In this document: positions 43,639-51,634 of the stretch, piece after piece
How positions within the stretch are numbered: position 1 is the first letter of the stretch
Layout: every line of letters starts with the position of its first letter
Assembly: GCA_900554415.1 (NCBI GenBank)
Contig: USGU01000002.1
Coordinates: forward strand, 62,001-126,000
From: an uncultured Lachnospiraceae bacterium
GTDB lineage: Bacteria > Bacillota > Clostridia > Lachnospirales > Lachnospiraceae
Length of the DNA: 64,000 nt
Direction: 5' to 3'
Position numbers and translations under genes: made by a program
The notes under the pieces: model-generated
What the model was told of the DNA's origin: nothing
The model's database searches: none
What the model saw: only the letters and a program-made list of their open reading frames with translations

Positions 43639-43740
43639 AAGTAGATTATACACCATGAGGGGTTGAGAAATCAATCCCTCTTTTTTTCGGATAAATCCAT
43701 AACCTTTCTGGTTGTCATATCTTGTTACCGTTCCGAACAT
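43579..43740 (-). pseudogene. Truncated cold-shock-domain gene
   Basis: From the ATG at 43740 (GGAAGGAG eight bases upstream) it reads MFGTVTRYDNQKGYGFIRKK, the first half of a cold-shock domain with the RNP1-like KGYGFI. It then runs into residues unlike the family (LISQPLMVYNLL). The change occurs where the antisense promoter and toxin locus begin, so the gene was probably cut by arrival of that module. Expression of a 53-residue product is possible. Confidence 0.6.
43657..43687 (+). terminator. Plus-strand terminator next to the antitoxin promoter
   Basis: GAGGGGTTGA and TCAATCCCTC pair fully (one G-T) around a GAAA loop and are followed by seven T. It would stop any transcript passing the toxin terminator. 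Confidence 0.75.
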
Positions 43741-43935
43741 TCTCTTCACTCCTTCCGTTCTTCTAATGAAATATAGATTTCTTTTTTGACACACTTACTA
43801 TCATTTATTTCCTAATATTCCTTACATGGCTTAATCTGCTCCTTCTCATATTTTCGGGCATAAATAAACAAGCCCCTTAACAATTACATTACCAGTAGGT
43901 AATATACCTGTTAAAAAGCTTCCCCTGCTTTAAGA

Positions 43936-43958
43936 AGTCGATGTTATCGGCTTTTTTG
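43936..43958 (+). terminator. Plus-strand terminator
   Basis: AGTCGAT and ATCGGCT pair around GTT and are followed by TTTTTT. No plus-strand gene is seen directly upstream. A further inverted repeat (TAACA...ATTACC/GGTAAT...TGTTA) lies at 43878-43913. Confidence 0.65.
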
Positions 43959-43980
43959 TTTACTATTAGATACAATTTCA

Positions 43981-44023
43981 CCCCGGCATGACGCGATCCA
44001 CAGACCTGCGCCATGTCGGGGTG
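43981..44023 (-). terminator. Terminator after coaW
   Basis: On the minus strand CACCCCG-CATG-CGC pairs with GCG-CATG-CGGGGTG with two single mismatches. It lies about 20 bases after the pantothenate kinase stop. Confidence 0.7.
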
Positions 44024-44043
44024 TTTTCCTTACAGCTATATTG

Positions 44044-44877
44044 TCAGATTTCCTCTTTCTCTGAATCCGGTGCTATCACGGACCCGATGGCCGTAGCATA
44101 ATCAGAGTACTCCGGAATGCTGATCTTCACATCCCACAGACTCTTGAAATCCTCGATGATCTGTCGGCACTCGAAAAATTTGGTCAGACCGCCGATAAGA
44201 ATGTAATCTTTGATACCGGTGTTCACGGAGGCTAAGATTCCTGCCTGACAGATGTTTTCGATGACCATATGTACAATACCGGCTGCGATGTCTTCGGGCT
44301 TGGACTGGGCATCTGCCTTACCGAAGTTAGAAGCCGTCACGTCCAGATTCAGACCGGGCAGTTTTTCTTTGGCCAGATCAGCGATCCGCAAATCTATCTT
44401 CGTCACATCCCCCTTTCGGGATAACGGCACAATCTCCTGGATATCACTGGTATTCAGCATGATGGAAGACAGTCCACAGATTGTTCCGCCGCCCAAGCCG
44501 ACACCACCCAGGTGCTTCATCTCCTTCTCCGTCACTTTGACGAAAAAGCTTCCGGTACCCATACTGATGACAATGACTTCCTTTTTATCCGTAAGATAAT
44601 ATCCTCCGGTACCTGTAGCGACGAATTCATCCACTTTATAGGTCGGACAGCCGTATACCGCTTTCTCCACATATTTGCTTCCCACGCCGGTGATATAGAC
44701 TCCTTCCACATCAGCCAGTTCCAGATTATTCTCATACAGATATCTTCCGAATGCACCGTAGAGAGATGCCACCTGGCTATCCGCCTTAACCGCCATGGGC
44801 GGAAGCATATGCTCTCCTTCAAAAGCTACGATTTTTGTCGTACTGCTACCGATATCGATTCCTATTTTGACAGGCAT
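44044..44877 (-). CDS. coaW: Type II pantothenate kinase
   Basis: 277-residue ASKHA-fold kinase that phosphorylates pantothenate in CoA synthesis. The ATP-binding parts are IGIDIGSSTTKIV at the start, VISMGTGSFFV and GGVGLGGGTICGLSSIM in the middle, and DYILIGGL near the end. The GGGT and MGTGS segments separate type II PanK from BadF/BcrA-type activases. It is downstream of radA on the same strand with a 72-base gap. The first gene of the GC-richer part of the window. Confidence 0.9.
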   Translation of the reverse strand: MPVKIGIDIGSSTTKIVAFEGEHMLPPMAVKADSQVASLYGAFGRYLYENNLELADVEGVYITGVGSKYVEKAVYGCPTYKVDEFVATGTGGYYLTDKKEVIVISMGTGSFFVKVTEKEMKHLGGVGLGGGTICGLSSIMLNTSDIQEIVPLSRKGDVTKIDLRIADLAKEKLPGLNLDVTASNFGKADAQSKPEDIAAGIVHMVIENICQAGILASVNTGIKDYILIGGLTKFFECRQIIEDFKSLWDVKISIPEYSDYATAIGSVIAPDSEKEEI

Positions 44878-44949
44878 GTTTTCAACCTCCTCATATCACT
44901 TCACTGTTCATAGTCTCATTTTCAAATACATTTCCACAGTTCGAGACCG

Positions 44950-46332
44950 TCAGCCAAACACTTTATCCACCGCATCCTGTACAGAACTGACACCAATGAC
45001 CCGGATCTTACTTCCTTTTTTACACTCTTCCAACGAGACAAGCGGCACCACACATTCTTCGAAGCCCAGTTTTTCTGCCTCTGCCACACGTTGTTTTGCC
45101 ATGCTGACCGCCCGGACCTCGCCGCTCAATCCCACCTCGCCGAAAGCGACCAGTTTCGGATTCAGTGCCTTATTCCGGAAGCTGGACAGAATCGCCAGCA
45201 CGATCCCTAAGTCGATCGCCGGCTCCTGAATCTTGATGCCGCCGGTGATATTCACGTAAGCATCACAGGAGGATAACTGTACTCCCGAACGCTTCTCCAA
45301 TACTGCCATCAGGAGATTTACGCGATTGAAATCCGTACCGGTGGTCTGTCTTCTGGGAATGCCGAAATTACTGTGGCACACCAGCGCCTGTAACTCGATC
45401 AGAAGCGGTCTGGTGCCCTCCATGGTGCATGCCACCACAGAACCGCTGGCATTCTCCGGTCGACCGTTCAACATATATTCCGAAGGATTCTTGACCTCTG
45501 CCAGCCCCGTCTCCCGCATCTCGAAGACACCGATCTCATTCGTGGATCCAAAACGGTTCTTCACGCCCCGCAGAATACGGTAGGACGCATGTCTGTCCCC
45601 TTCAAAATAAAGTACCGTATCCACCATATGTTCCAACACTCTGGGACCTGCCACCGTACCTTCCTTGGTCACATGACCTACAATGAAGATCGAGATTCCC
45701 AATCCTTTCGCCAATTGCAACAAGATGCCTGTGGAATCCCGCACCTGGGATACACTTCCCGGTGCCGCCGACACATTCTCGTTATACATGGTCTGAATGG
45801 AGTCAATGATCACGACCTCCGGTTTGCTCCTGCGGATCACTTCACCGATAATGTCCAGATTCGTCTCGCACAGTAGGAGCATATGCTCCGAAAAATTGCC
45901 CAGACGATCCGCCCGCATCTTGATCTGTACCTTGGATTCCTCTCCGGAGATATACAGTACCTGGTGTCCTGCCGCGGACAGATTATGACAGACCTGCAAT
46001 AACAGTGTGGACTTACCGATTCCGGGGTCTCCGCCTAACAGTGTCAGGGAACCCTGTACGATTCCGCCACCGAGCACCCGGTCCAGTTCTTTGATCCCGG
46101 TGAGTGTCTTGTTCTCCTCACGGATCGCGATTTCAGATAATACACAGGGTTCGGAAGCCTCTCTGCGCTCTCTTCGGCTCCCGGTGCCGGTGTTTTTCAA
46201 TACCGTTTTATCTATCGTCTCTTCCACGAAAGTGTTCCACTCTCTGCAGCCGGGGCATTGTCCCAGCCATTTCGTGGATTCATAGCCACAGTTCTGACAG
46301 AAAAAGACGGTGGCTGTCTTACCTTTTGCCAT
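44950..46332 (-). CDS. radA: DNA repair protein RadA/Sms
   Basis: 460 residues. The N-terminal zinc finger is CQNCGYE...CPGC, the RecA-like ATPase has Walker A GGDPGIGKST, the RadA-specific KNRFG motif follows, and the C-terminal Lon-like domain carries INLTGG-like VNITGGIKI. RadA drives branch migration in recombination and restart of stalled forks. A terminator lies between it and the gene upstream, so it has its own promoter or shares one with coaW downstream. Confidence 0.96.
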   Translation of the reverse strand: MAKGKTATVFFCQNCGYESTKWLGQCPGCREWNTFVEETIDKTVLKNTGTGSRRERREASEPCVLSEIAIREENKTLTGIKELDRVLGGGIVQGSLTLLGGDPGIGKSTLLLQVCHNLSAAGHQVLYISGEESKVQIKMRADRLGNFSEHMLLLCETNLDIIGEVIRRSKPEVVIIDSIQTMYNENVSAAPGSVSQVRDSTGILLQLAKGLGISIFIVGHVTKEGTVAGPRVLEHMVDTVLYFEGDRHASYRILRGVKNRFGSTNEIGVFEMRETGLAEVKNPSEYMLNGRPENASGSVVACTMEGTRPLLIELQALVCHSNFGIPRRQTTGTDFNRVNLLMAVLEKRSGVQLSSCDAYVNITGGIKIQEPAIDLGIVLAILSSFRNKALNPKLVAFGEVGLSGEVRAVSMAKQRVAEAEKLGFEECVVPLVSLEECKKGSKIRVIGVSSVQDAVDKVFG

Positions 46333-46352
46333 GCTCTCTCCTCAATCGTTAT

Positions 46353-46402
46353 AAAAAAGAGCCCGGACACGAAGTACTACAATATCCTCCGTGTCTGGAC
46401 TC
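46353..46402 (-). terminator. Terminator between the 137-residue protein gene and radA
   Basis: GAGTCC-GACACG pairs with CGTGTC-GGGCTC (one mismatch) on the minus strand and is followed by TTTTTT. Confidence 0.88.
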
Positions 46403-46417
46403 CTTTGCAGTGCGCCT

Positions 46418-46831
46418 TTACGCCTCTACGATCTTCACAGGTACTTCCCCTGCTGCTTCCAGTTCTACACTCAGGCTCAGCTTTCCGCCAAGTCCGGTCT
46501 TCATGGTTCCTACGTTCTTACCGTCAATAAATACTTCGTACTCGGTGTCGTCCTTTAATCCTACTGTGATCTGGGAATCTTCATCACCTTCTACGATGAA
46601 TTCTACACTGTTATCGGACTCTTTGAACTCCAGCACACTGGTTCCGGGAACAGATTCATATAAAAACATACCGTTCTTCTCCAGCTTTGTCATCTCATTG
46701 TAGGTCTTAACCTTCAGCAGATCTCCTGCATGCTCATAATCTTCTACCTTTGCCTTCTTGGCCAGCTTATGATTACCAAAGCTGATAGATCCGTCTGCTT
46801 CACTGCGAAGTATTTCTTCCACTACTGCCAT
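46418..46831 (-). CDS. Conserved Lachnospiraceae protein of unknown function (often labelled 'endosialidase')
   Basis: 137 residues beginning MAVVEEILRSEADGSISFG, with LAKKAKVEDYEHAGDLLKVK and a C-terminal beta-rich part. I know it as a widespread protein in this family of bacteria; the database label endosialidase is not backed by any catalytic motif I can see. There is no signal peptide. AGGAGGACAGACAG precedes the ATG. The promoter TTGTAG, 17 bases, TATTAT lies on the minus strand near 46940-46917, next to the palindromic repeat described below. Confidence 0.75.
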   Translation of the reverse strand: MAVVEEILRSEADGSISFGNHKLAKKAKVEDYEHAGDLLKVKTYNEMTKLEKNGMFLYESVPGTSVLEFKESDNSVEFIVEGDEDSQITVGLKDDTEYEVFIDGKNVGTMKTGLGGKLSLSVELEAAGEVPVKIVEA

Positions 46832-46900
46832 CTGTCTGTCCTCCTGAAAGTAACTGCATCCGCAACACTTCTATATCCTTCATCCTTTGCGAATGGGGTT

Positions 46901-47117
46901 TGAATAGTTACAGTATAATATATCTCACCCTGTTTTTCTACAAAAAATTTTTAAATTTTGTAACTATTCAGAGTCATTTAAATATCATTGAATATTCGTC
47001 GAATGCTTGCATTCGTAAGAATATTTCATGATATTTATAAGACGAGGTAACCTCAATGAGCAAAAGAAAAGCTCTGCAAGAGCGATTTTGCGAATTGAGT
47101 GACTGAATAGTTACAAA
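46901..47117. mobile_element. MITE-like element with TGAATAGTTAC inverted ends
   Basis: TTTGTAACTATTCAG (46957-46971) and CTGAATAGTTACAAA (47103-47117) are perfect 15-base inverted ends enclosing 161 bp without a gene. A third copy, TGAATAGTTAC at 46901-46911, is inverted to the first. The inside has further short inverted repeats (GAATATTC, GCTCTGCAAGAGC). This fits a non-autonomous miniature transposon, perhaps nested. It lies between clpC and the 137-residue gene and may supply part of its promoter. Confidence 0.65.
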
Positions 47118-47120
47118 TGC

Positions 47121-49565
47121 TTAATTCTTAACCGTAAATACGACTTTACCATTCTTAAATCCTGCAGAAACCTTATCTCCCGGCACCACCTTTTTCAGCA
47201 GGATTTCCTCTGCCAGAGCATCCTCTACCACTGACTGGATCGCACGCTTTAACGGTCTCGCTCCCATCTTATTGTCAGCATATTTTTTCACCAGATGCTC
47301 CTTCAGTGCTGCAGTGATCGTCAGATGGATTCCCAACTGATTCTCACACCTTTTGTAAAGATTCGACGCCAATAAATTGACGATTTCCTTCATATTCTCG
47401 TTGTTGAGCTGATGGAACACGATAATATCGTCAATACGATTGATAAATTCGGGTTTAAAACTGCGCTTTACCTCCTCCATGACGCTCGCTTTCATCTTCT
47501 CATAATCCTTTGTCTCACTCTTCTCCGTGGCAAATCCCAGATTCTTGGGATCCACGATTCTCTGTGCTCCGGCATTGGAGGTCATAATCAATACAGTATT
47601 TTTAAAGCTGACTTTCCGCCCCTTGGAATCCGTAATGTGACCATCATCCAAGACCTGCAGCAGAATATTGAACACATCGGGATGTGCCTTTTCGATCTCA
47701 TCAAATAACACCACGGAATAAGGATTCCTGCGCACCTTCTCGCTCAGCTGACCACCCTCTTCAAATCCCACATATCCGGGCGGTGAACCGATCATTTTGG
47801 AGACCGAATGTCCTTCCATATACTCCGACATATCTACGCGGATCATGGCATCTTCTGAGCCAAACATCGCCTCAGCCAACGCTTTGGACAGTTCCGTCTT
47901 GCCCACACCTGTAGGTCCCAGGAACAGGAACGAACCAATCGGACGATTGGGGTCCTTCAGTCCCACACGGCCTCTGCGCATTGCTTTGGCTACGGCAGTG
48001 ACTGCTTCTTCCTGACCGATGACACGTTTGTGCAGTGTCTTCTCCAACTTCAACAGTCTCTCACTTTCTTTTTCCGCAAGCTTCTGCACCGGGATCTTGG
48101 TCCACCGGGCTACCACCTCGGCGATCTCATTTTCACCGATGCTTAAGGTATTTTCCTCTTCGTGTTTTGCTCTCTTCTTCAACAGACGCTCCTTTTTCTT
48201 CATCAAAGCATCCTGCTGCATTTTGATCTCTGCCATCTGCGCAAAAGCTTCCATCCGGATCGCTCTTTCCATCTCCTGATCCATCTCCAGGATCTTATCA
48301 GAGATTTCCCGGATCTTATCCGGCACATCCAGAGCATGCAGTCTGACACTGGCCGCTGCCTCGTCCATAAGGTCAATGGCTTTGTCCGGAAGATTTCTGT
48401 CGTTGATATAGCGGCTGGACAATCTCACCGCTGCCTCCACCGCTTCCGGTGTAATGGTCACATGGTGATGTGCTTCGTACTTCCCCTTGATACCCTCCAG
48501 GATGCGGACAGCCTCTTCCTCTGTGGGTTCTTCCACCGTAACCGGCTGGAATCTCCGCTCCAGTGCGGCATCCTTCTCAATATACTTGCGATACTCCGCG
48601 ATCGTGGTCGCACCGATCAGCTGGATCTCTCCCCTGGCCAGGGAAGGCTTCATAATATTGGATGCATCAATGGCACCCTCCGCGCCTCCGGCACCGATGA
48701 TCGTATGCAGTTCATCCAAAAACAGGATGATATTTCCATCATCCGTGACTTCTTTTATTACCTTTTTGATCCGTTCCTCGAATTCGCCACGATACTTACT
48801 GCCAGCTACCATCCCCGACAGATCAAGCGTCAACAATCTCTTGTTCTGCACCGTAAAAGGTACATCTCCCGCCACGATCCGGGCTGCCAGTCCTTCCACC
48901 ACGGCGGTCTTGCCAACACCGGGTTCCCCGACCAGGCAGGGATTATTCTTCGTCCGTCGGCTCAGGATCTGGATCACTCTGCGGATTTCTTCATCTCTTC
49001 CGACTACCGGATCCAGCTTTCCTTCCCTGGCCAGCGCCGTCAGATCCCGGCTGTACTGCTCCAGCGTAGACTGTTTTGCCTTACGCTCTCCTCTTTTTCC
49101 CAGGTCTTCCTTGTACAGATTGCCGTCCTGTCCGATAGCGATCAAGGTATCCACATAAATTTTCTGTACATTGGCTCCCAATGTGTTCAACAGGCGTACC
49201 GCTACATTTTCCCCCTCTTTGATCAGGGCCAGCAGCAAATGCTCCGTTCCGGTCTGCTTCTGTCCGAAACGTGCGGCCTGATGGTGTGCTTCCTCCAGGA
49301 TTCTCGAGGCTCTGGGAGAATATCCCTCTCTGTCCTTCACTGCGACACCGTTCTCAAACGCGATCAAATCCCGGATCATGTCCATGACCTGCCCGGTCTC
49401 CACACCGTTATCTGCCAATACCTTAGCCGCCACACCGGTGGTTTCCTTTAATAATCCTACCAGAATGTGTTCCGTTCCGATGTAACCCTGCTTCAGGCTC
49501 CTTGCACATCTGGCAGCCTGCGCCAGCGCATTCTGCGCCTTATCCGTAAACTGTGACTGCATCAA
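47121..49565 (-). CDS. clpC: ClpC-type AAA+ unfoldase
   Basis: 814 residues. Double Clp-N repeats (about 1-145; FTDKAQNALAQAARCARSL), first AAA module with GEPGVGKT, a short middle domain (about 410-465), second AAA module with GPTGVGKT and the ClpC-type end. It unfolds proteins for ClpP. Unlike Bacillus, no ctsR, mcsA or mcsB is next to it; a GntR-type regulator overlaps its start by four bases instead. The gene ends next to a MITE-like element. Confidence 0.95.
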   Translation of the reverse strand: MMQSQFTDKAQNALAQAARCARSLKQGYIGTEHILVGLLKETTGVAAKVLADNGVETGQVMDMIRDLIAFENGVAVKDREGYSPRASRILEEAHHQAARFGQKQTGTEHLLLALIKEGENVAVRLLNTLGANVQKIYVDTLIAIGQDGNLYKEDLGKRGERKAKQSTLEQYSRDLTALAREGKLDPVVGRDEEIRRVIQILSRRTKNNPCLVGEPGVGKTAVVEGLAARIVAGDVPFTVQNKRLLTLDLSGMVAGSKYRGEFEERIKKVIKEVTDDGNIILFLDELHTIIGAGGAEGAIDASNIMKPSLARGEIQLIGATTIAEYRKYIEKDAALERRFQPVTVEEPTEEEAVRILEGIKGKYEAHHHVTITPEAVEAAVRLSSRYINDRNLPDKAIDLMDEAAASVRLHALDVPDKIREISDKILEMDQEMERAIRMEAFAQMAEIKMQQDALMKKKERLLKKRAKHEEENTLSIGENEIAEVVARWTKIPVQKLAEKESERLLKLEKTLHKRVIGQEEAVTAVAKAMRRGRVGLKDPNRPIGSFLFLGPTGVGKTELSKALAEAMFGSEDAMIRVDMSEYMEGHSVSKMIGSPPGYVGFEEGGQLSEKVRRNPYSVVLFDEIEKAHPDVFNILLQVLDDGHITDSKGRKVSFKNTVLIMTSNAGAQRIVDPKNLGFATEKSETKDYEKMKASVMEEVKRSFKPEFINRIDDIIVFHQLNNENMKEIVNLLASNLYKRCENQLGIHLTITAALKEHLVKKYADNKMGARPLKRAIQSVVEDALAEEILLKKVVPGDKVSAGFKNGKVVFTVKN

Positions 49566-49942
49566 TTCAGTCCTCCATACTCTTCATATATTTCATCAAT
49601 CAGCTCATGAACTTCCTGCCTGGAAATATTCTTGCAGCTGCTCTTAGCCAGTATTACCTGCAATTCCTTCCGCAATTCATCTACCGCACGCATGCGATCC
49701 ACATCGAGTGCAATTATCGCGCCTTTTCGCCGGTCTACCTTAACATAACCTTCCTGCTTCAGAACCGTATATGCCTTATTTACTGTATGCATATTGATCC
49801 CGATCGTATCCGCCAGCTGGCGCACGCTGGGCAGAGAATCTCCTTCATGAAATTGTGACGTGGCAATTCCCATGATGATCTGATTGCGTAATTGCATATA
49901 GAGTGCTTCATCACTGTTGAAATCTATCTCTATTATCATCAA
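49562..49942 (-). CDS. GntR family regulator (YtrA-like)
   Basis: 126 residues. The winged helix-turn-helix is FHEGDSLPSVRQLADTIGIN (about residues 31-50), followed by MHTVNKAYTVLKQEGYV, and a short C-terminal helical tail without an effector domain, as in the YtrA subgroup. It overlaps clpC by four bases, so it is probably co-transcribed and may regulate the operon. It is a candidate substitute for CtsR. Confidence 0.88.
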   Translation of the reverse strand: MMIIEIDFNSDEALYMQLRNQIIMGIATSQFHEGDSLPSVRQLADTIGINMHTVNKAYTVLKQEGYVKVDRRKGAIIALDVDRMRAVDELRKELQVILAKSSCKNISRQEVHELIDEIYEEYGGLN

Positions 49943-50043
49943 ACTCGCTCCCTTCCCATGTCACTGATTGTTATATTCCTATTATAACAGTGAACGCAGT
50001 ACTGTCAACTGTAACCGGGGAAAGTTTATCGTTTTTTAATCAA

Positions 50044-50075
50044 AAACGGCATCTCACTTGTGCAAGATGCCGTTT
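50044..50075 (-). terminator. Terminator after the SH3-domain gene
   Basis: AAACGGCATCT and AGATGCCGTTT form an 11-bp stem with a ten-base loop; on the minus strand it is followed by TTGATTAAAAAA. It is just past the SH3-gene stop. Confidence 0.8.
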
Positions 50076-50080
50076 GCATT

Positions 50081-51610
50081 TTATTGATCTTCGTCTCCGT
50101 CCCAATTCAGGAATTCAAATTCAAATTCATCATCATCTGACATGAAGTTTTTGGACTTCCAGCCGGGATTCTGATTGCCTTCACTCTGCGGTACAGGCTT
50201 TGTGGGTCTTGCCACCGGTCTGCCGGCCTGCTGCACGGGTCTTTCGCTCTGCGGTGCCGTGGGTCTGCCTCCCTGAGGTGCAGGTCTTCCCTGTCCGGGT
50301 GTCACCGGTCTGCCTCCCTGGGGTGCAGGTCTTCTCTCCTGCGGTGCCGCAGGTCTTACGGTCTGTCCAATGGGTCTCTCTCCCTGAGGTGCGGGTCTGC
50401 CATCTGGACGTGTTCCCTGGCCTGTCGGTCTGGATGCCGGTCTTCTCTCGGCTCCCACTTCATGCATTACTTTCTGGCTGCCTTGCGGCCTGCCGCCCTG
50501 CGGTCTGCCTCCCTGAGGTGCGGGTCTTCCGTTTTGGGGTCTGCCTCCCTGGGGTCTGTCCACTCTTCTTCTGCGGGCCGTTTCCTCTTCCACGCCGGAG
50601 AAATAGGATGCGTCATTCATATCTTTGATTTTGAAGATCAACAGTGTCACCGCTGCTACCGCCGCTACAAGCAGAATCACCAAAATAATAATGACTGCTT
50701 TCTGGCTGCTGATCTTTTTCTGATTGGTCTCATACTGTGCATTGATCTCTGTGATCTGGTTCAGGGAATTGAACAGATCATCAATCTTATATTGCTTCTG
50801 TCCTGCCATATCTAACAGATACCATGCATCTCCCTGCATCTGAGTATCCCAGTCCTTGGATGTGGTCTGGGTATCTTCCGTGGGCTGCTCATCTGCGGGT
50901 GGTTCCTCTGTCGGCTGTTCTTCTACCGGTGCCTGCAGTTCTCCGGATAATGCAACATAATCCGAACGAATGAAGCCTGTCACCTCGACACTGTTGGAAA
51001 TAAAGCTTATCTGATACCATGTCTTTCCATCGGTTCCTGTTGCCTGTCCGGTCACAGTCAGTGCCATTCCATTCTCCGCAGTAGTCACGATCTGGCTGGT
51101 GGTAGACGCATTGCTGCGCACACGAACAGACTGACCTCCGGTCACGGTCGCACTCAGGGGTTCCACTGCAGTAACCTCCACAGGAGTCTCATTCACAACA
51201 GGCGCCGGTGTTGCTGTGGTCGTAGTCGTTGTAGTAGTTGTTGTAGTTGTTGTACCTGAAGAAGACGGCGGGGTAGATCCGTCGGTAATGTTTACCAGAT
51301 CGGAACGAATATATCCCAGCGTATTCGCATCCACATATACTTCATACCAGGTATAACCGTCTGCACCCTTGGTCTGACTCTTGATGGAGATTGTCTTATC
51401 CTTGGACGCACTTCCGATGACTTCACTGGAAGAATCCGCAGTTTTACGGATCTTGGCACTGGATGCCGTTACCTTGGCCGCACTCTCCGCATGACTGACG
51501 ATTGCCAGATCCCCGGCAAAAAGTCCTGCTCCCAACACAAGTACCAGTGCAAGCATTCCCCAGAAAGCTTTACATTTACTTATTCTCTGTACTGTCTTTT
51601 TCATCTGCAA
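50081..51610 (-). CDS. Membrane protein with two bacterial SH3 domains and a Pro/Gln/Gly/Arg repeat tail
   Basis: 509 residues. An N-terminal signal/anchor (FWGMLALVLVLGAGLFAG), SH3 domain 1 (about 43-112), a run of about 12 Thr, SH3 domain 2 (about 150-225), an acidic Pro/Glu linker, one membrane segment (VIIILVILLVAAVAAVTLLIF, about 304-324), then a long tail of PAPQGGRP-like repeats and an acidic end (DDDEFEFEF). SH3 domains outside the cell probably bind peptidoglycan; the basic repeats would be cytoplasmic. It lies 24 bases after purD. Confidence 0.85.
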   Translation of the reverse strand: MQMKKTVQRISKCKAFWGMLALVLVLGAGLFAGDLAIVSHAESAAKVTASSAKIRKTADSSSEVIGSASKDKTISIKSQTKGADGYTWYEVYVDANTLGYIRSDLVNITDGSTPPSSSGTTTTTTTTTTTTTATPAPVVNETPVEVTAVEPLSATVTGGQSVRVRSNASTTSQIVTTAENGMALTVTGQATGTDGKTWYQISFISNSVEVTGFIRSDYVALSGELQAPVEEQPTEEPPADEQPTEDTQTTSKDWDTQMQGDAWYLLDMAGQKQYKIDDLFNSLNQITEINAQYETNQKKISSQKAVIIILVILLVAAVAAVTLLIFKIKDMNDASYFSGVEEETARRRRVDRPQGGRPQNGRPAPQGGRPQGGRPQGSQKVMHEVGAERRPASRPTGQGTRPDGRPAPQGERPIGQTVRPAAPQERRPAPQGGRPVTPGQGRPAPQGGRPTAPQSERPVQQAGRPVARPTKPVPQSEGNQNPGWKSKNFMSDDDEFEFEFLNWDGDEDQ

Positions 51611-51634
51611 CTCCTTTTGTATCCTGACCTTGCC

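Noticed and set aside
34519..44043. Prophage
   Set aside because: No capsid, terminase, portal, tail or lysis genes; the holin-like peptide has type I toxin features rather than a phage lysis cassette.
44044..44877. BadF/BadG-type activase that could activate the double-cubane fusion protein
   Set aside because: The MGTGS and GGVGLGGGT motifs match type II pantothenate kinase, there is no Fe-S cysteine pair, and it lies in the compositionally different half.
46418..46831. Endosialidase
   Set aside because: The database-style label is common for this family, but no sialidase motif, signal peptide or catalytic residues are visible.
48162..49451. Long plus-strand ORF (429 residues) inside clpC
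   Set aside because: It is antisense to the ClpC reading frame in a GC-rich gene, with low-complexity composition and no start signals.
50200..50628. Plus-strand ORF opposite the SH3 gene tail
   Set aside because: It arises from the repeated PQGGRP codons read in reverse; no independent evidence.
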